Of a stretch of 64,000 bases of DNA, positions 61,684-64,000 are shown piece after piece; positions within the stretch are counted from its first letter, which is position 1, and each line of letters begins with the position of its first letter. Both the position numbers and the translations under genes were made by a program. The notes beneath the pieces are model-generated. The model was not told the origin of the DNA and searched no databases. It saw only the letters and a list, made by a program, of their open reading frames with translations. Source of the DNA: a candidate division TA06 bacterium SM23_40. GTDB taxonomy: Bacteria > LJUI01 > SM1-40. The stretch lies in the NCBI GenBank assembly GCA_001303705.1, contig LJUI01000004.1, positions 1 through 64,000 of the forward strand, given 5' to 3'.

Positions 61684-63168
61684 ATGAGATACCGTACACA
61701 AATACTGCTGTGCCTTGCGGTCCTGACTCTGGCGTACATTGCGGGCACGGACCTTGCTGAAGGCACTCCCTATTGGTCGCTGGAAGACATGTCGAAGGCG
61801 GAGCTGCAAGGGGCGATCGACGGTGGGACCTCATACGCGGGCCCATTCTTACAGGACAGGTCTTCTCGGTTCCTATCGCCCGGTCTCGAGACGCCCGATT
61901 ACCTGGAGCACTATACACTCCTTGCCGGCTTTCTCCGCGGCCTTCAGGTCTGGAATCCAGGGGGACCGGATCATGGGGGAATGCGCGAGGGAGAGCATCT
62001 ACCGGATATCATAGAGACGGACAACACGGCGGAGGCGATCTGGGTCTGGTCGCACTATTACGAACTGACAGGAGACGATTCGTACTACCCGAACGTCGAG
62101 GCGGCTTGGGAGTACTGTATGGCCCATCCGGCTTATAATGAGGAAGGGCCACCGCCGGGACCCCTTGCCTACTATAAGGTGTACAACTGTGCCTGGGCCC
62201 TGGCTGCGGAGGTCAAGTATCGGAATGTCTATGCAGACACCACCTACCTCTGGTACTCCGATACCTGCGCAACTTTCATCATCGCCTACCCTCTGGACGT
62301 CCACGCAGGTGCTCCATACTTCTCGCTCAACGCTCCGGTCCTGGGTTGGGCAGTGGGGAACCTGTATTCCTATGGAATGGACGTGGGGAGTACGGCATAC
62401 CAGGAAGGCGCCGTGGAGTTGGGTGATAGTGTCCGCACGTGGATCGAGGAGGCACCCGTGAGATTGGCGATCAAGTACTGGGCGATGTCCGGCGGGGCGC
62501 CATTCTGGGGCGTGCTGAATTCATGCTTCCGGATGTACCCCGATGGAGAGCGAGCCTGGGCCACTGAATATGGTCCCTATCTTGATACTGAGGTGTACAG
62601 CGGACAGTTCCAGAATGCATATCGCGGCTGGTATGCGCTGGGACACGATGCCTGCTGGGAGGCGACTGCAGACACGACCTACAAGCGGGCGCATGTCCAC
62701 CTCGCGGATACGCTCGTGCTCAACGATGGGGATGTCGACGGCGGCATTCCTGCATCTGACCCCGAACCCGACAATCAGGATCAGTCATGGGTATCGAACT
62801 ACCTCGGCTATATGGGCCTCGACATCCTGATTCCCGTGGTGGATGTGGCAATCGCGCCCGATACGACCGTCGTGCCGCGCGGAGGTACGCTCGGCTTCCT
62901 CGTCTCGCTGGCGAACAACACCGATGCGGCGCAGGCCTTCTACGGCCAGACAGAGGCCTACTTGCCGAACGGCCAGCCGTATGCCGGCAATCCTCTCATC
63001 GGGCCGCTTCCCGTGGCCCTGCAGCCGCTTCAGGTGAGGACCGTCCACTTCTCTCATTCGATCCCATTGAACGCTCCGCTCGGCACGTACCACTACCGTG
63101 TGAAGATCGGGACGCCGCCGAACACGCTGATCGATGAAGAAGAGTTCGCCTTCACCGTAACCGAATGA
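61684..63168 (+). CDS. Secreted alpha-helical (glycosidase-like?) protein with C-terminal Ig-like domain
   Basis: 494 residues from ATG 61684 (GAGAGGAGGAGGAAG upstream). A signal peptide (about 1-26) precedes a Trp/Tyr-rich helical domain (about 30-370) with repeats such as AIWVWSHYYELTGDDSYYPNVEAAW and NCAWALAAEVKYR, which resembles an alpha/alpha toroid of glycan-active enzymes. No catalytic motif is certain. The last ~115 residues (PDTTVVPRGGTLGF to DEEEFAFTVTE) closely match the C-terminal domain of the M14 peptidase at 4950-6788. A clear terminator follows. The domain pairing suggests a shared export or anchoring route. Confidence 0.85.
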   Translation: MRYRTQILLCLAVLTLAYIAGTDLAEGTPYWSLEDMSKAELQGAIDGGTSYAGPFLQDRSSRFLSPGLETPDYLEHYTLLAGFLRGLQVWNPGGPDHGGMREGEHLPDIIETDNTAEAIWVWSHYYELTGDDSYYPNVEAAWEYCMAHPAYNEEGPPPGPLAYYKVYNCAWALAAEVKYRNVYADTTYLWYSDTCATFIIAYPLDVHAGAPYFSLNAPVLGWAVGNLYSYGMDVGSTAYQEGAVELGDSVRTWIEEAPVRLAIKYWAMSGGAPFWGVLNSCFRMYPDGERAWATEYGPYLDTEVYSGQFQNAYRGWYALGHDACWEATADTTYKRAHVHLADTLVLNDGDVDGGIPASDPEPDNQDQSWVSNYLGYMGLDILIPVVDVAIAPDTTVVPRGGTLGFLVSLANNTDAAQAFYGQTEAYLPNGQPYAGNPLIGPLPVALQPLQVRTVHFSHSIPLNAPLGTYHYRVKIGTPPNTLIDEEEFAFTVTE

Positions 63169-63194
63169 TGAACTGAGACGGTCACTCTACTGAG

Positions 63195-63224
63195 AGCCCG
63201 GGCCGCACGGTCCGGGCTTCTTTA
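63195..63224 (+). terminator. Rho-independent terminator after the 494-residue gene
   Basis: 7-bp stem AGCCCGG (63195-63201) with CCGGGCT (63212-63218), extended inside by GCC/GGT pairing, and followed by TCTTTAT. Confidence 0.8.
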
Positions 63225-63323
63225 TCGACTCGCATGGTATCGATGAAGACGTGGGTGAGAGGGCGCACGTCTCTCAGGGGTTGCCGAGTGTGGAAGGCGG
63301 GGAGATCCGCCGGCGCTGATGGT

Positions 63324-63824
63324 CTAGTAAAGCCTCGCACGCGCAAAGAAAGTCTGAGCAAGCAGACCGGCGATCGGAGGGAAGAAGAATGTGCACGCAG
63401 TTCGAATGAGCCAGAATCGCCAGCCCACGATTCCTATCTCCATCGGCAGCCGGTTCACTCCCCACACCGCCCAGCCCGTGAGAAAGGCGACCATGGTCCC
63501 CACGCCGGCCCCGGAACGCAGGAGCCCGGCAGCGATGGGAAAACTGAGATACGGCCCTCCCGGCGCCAGACCACCCGCAACTGCCCCGATGAAAATCCCC
63601 CGCAACCCCGACTCGGCCCCTACCCACCTCGACAAGAACTCGTGAGGAAGGAGGACTCTAACCATACCTGCCACGACGAAGGCGAGGATCAGCAGCGGGA
63701 GGATCTCGATCGTCATTCTAAGTCCCTGGCTTATGCCGGCGATGTGCTGTCCCTCACCACTGCGGTATCCCAGTATGATCAGGATGACTGCGAGCACTCC
63801 CATGATGAGCGTAGGGATCAACAT
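63324..63824 (-). CDS. Permease-like membrane protein (half-length, UPF0718-like)
   Basis: 166 residues from the ATG at 63824, which has AGGAGGAGGTCGACC upstream; a start at 63872 would add a polar tail without a ribosome-binding site. Four or five membrane helices are seen. Features include IEILPLLILAFVVAGMVRVLLP and AVAGGLAPGGPYLSFPIAAGLLRSGAGVGTMVAFLTGW, similar to one repeat of the two-repeat YraQ/UPF0718 permease family, which averages about 300 residues. It may act as a dimer. No substrate is suggested by the context. Confidence 0.82.
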   Translation of the reverse strand: MLIPTLIMGVLAVILIILGYRSGEGQHIAGISQGLRMTIEILPLLILAFVVAGMVRVLLPHEFLSRWVGAESGLRGIFIGAVAGGLAPGGPYLSFPIAAGLLRSGAGVGTMVAFLTGWAVWGVNRLPMEIGIVGWRFWLIRTACTFFFPPIAGLLAQTFFARARLY

Positions 63825-63919
63825 GGTCGACCTCCTCCTGCCTTGTGCCGTACTACTGCTCCGCTGTGCCATCGGTCCGGTTCTCGCGTCTTGAGGATGA
63901 AAAAGTCTGACGTGCCGCT

Positions 63920-64000
63920 CTAGAAGAGCTCGGATACCATTCTGCAGACCTCCTCGAGAAACCGAACGTCTTCCTCGGTGAACGGCGAGATGGTGTGTGA
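63920..64000 (-). CDS. C-terminal end of a minus-strand gene (possibly a GAF-type domain)
   Basis: A minus-strand frame enters at the right edge and stops at TAG 63922-63920. The 26 visible residues (SPFTEEDVRFLEEVCRMVSE near the end) resemble the last helix of GAF domains, but this is too short to be sure. It runs in the same direction as the permease gene, 95 bases upstream of it. Confidence 0.5.
   Translation of the reverse strand, partial: SHTISPFTEEDVRFLEEVCRMVSELF

Noticed and set aside
1-64000. CRISPR arrays, insertion sequences, integrases, prophage
   Set aside because: No regularly spaced direct repeats, transposase motifs or phage genes were seen, and the tRNA genes are not flanked by integrase genes or repeated tRNA ends.

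Overview
The window is dense, GC-rich bacterial chromosome, mostly coded on the + strand, with no insertion sequences, phage genes or CRISPR arrays that I can see. Several features suggest an uncultured Gram-negative lineage of the wider FCB assemblage or a similar candidate phylum: secreted proteins with signal peptides and FlgD/T9SS-like C-terminal Ig domains, a PorV/UPF0164-type outer-membrane protein, a two-component-regulator-type propeller protein, NHL repeats, and a C-terminal domain shared by an M14 peptidase and an orphan secreted protein. The placement is inferred from domain content only; there is no rRNA here.

Layout. 1-7.3 kb: end of a TPR protein, a secreted subtilisin-like protease, an NrnA-type DHH phosphoesterase, then convergent minus-strand genes for a secreted protein, a zinc carboxypeptidase and a small membrane protein. 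7.8-13.9 kb: signal peptidase I, then grpE-dnaK-dnaJ-rsmE behind a near-consensus promoter. 14-20.8 kb: a macromolecular-synthesis locus rpsU-mutS2-dnaG-rpoD followed by a CAT-anticodon tRNA with its own promoter and terminator. 21-24.6 kb: a Yip1-type membrane protein with a MacA-like adaptor and MacB-like permease but no ATPase. 24.7-30.2 kb: a GAF/sigma-54 activator and a 1200-residue PknK-like kinase-ATPase-TPR protein.

30.4-54.8 kb is a long envelope-glycan locus: two NAD-dependent sugar-nucleotide enzymes (GMD/RMD-like), UDP-glucose dehydrogenase, several GT2 and GT4 glycosyltransferases, two GT-C-type membrane proteins, three LPG-synthase/AglD-type membrane proteins, a Dpm1-like synthase, a methyltransferase, a B12-binding radical SAM protein, a WecA-type phosphotransferase, and a WbpD/WbpE-like acetyltransferase and aminotransferase pair. 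A frameshifted propeller protein lies within it. The two halves start from almost identical promoters (TTGACT-N17-TAGGTT). 54.8-60.6 kb: TPR lytic transglycosylase, NHL-repeat protein, PorV-like protein and polyprenol kinase-like protein. 60.7 kb to the end: cold-shock protein, tRNA-Gly and tRNA-Cys, an orphan secreted protein, a half-length permease and the end of a minus-strand gene.

How they fit: the glycan genes, the Dpm1-like synthase, the WecA-type enzyme and the polyprenol kinase together look like a polyprenol-linked glycan pathway, in composition rather like the dolichol pathways of archaea and eukaryotes. Twelve sigma-70-type promoters could be read by eye and all have a 17-base spacer, which fits the rpoD encoded here.
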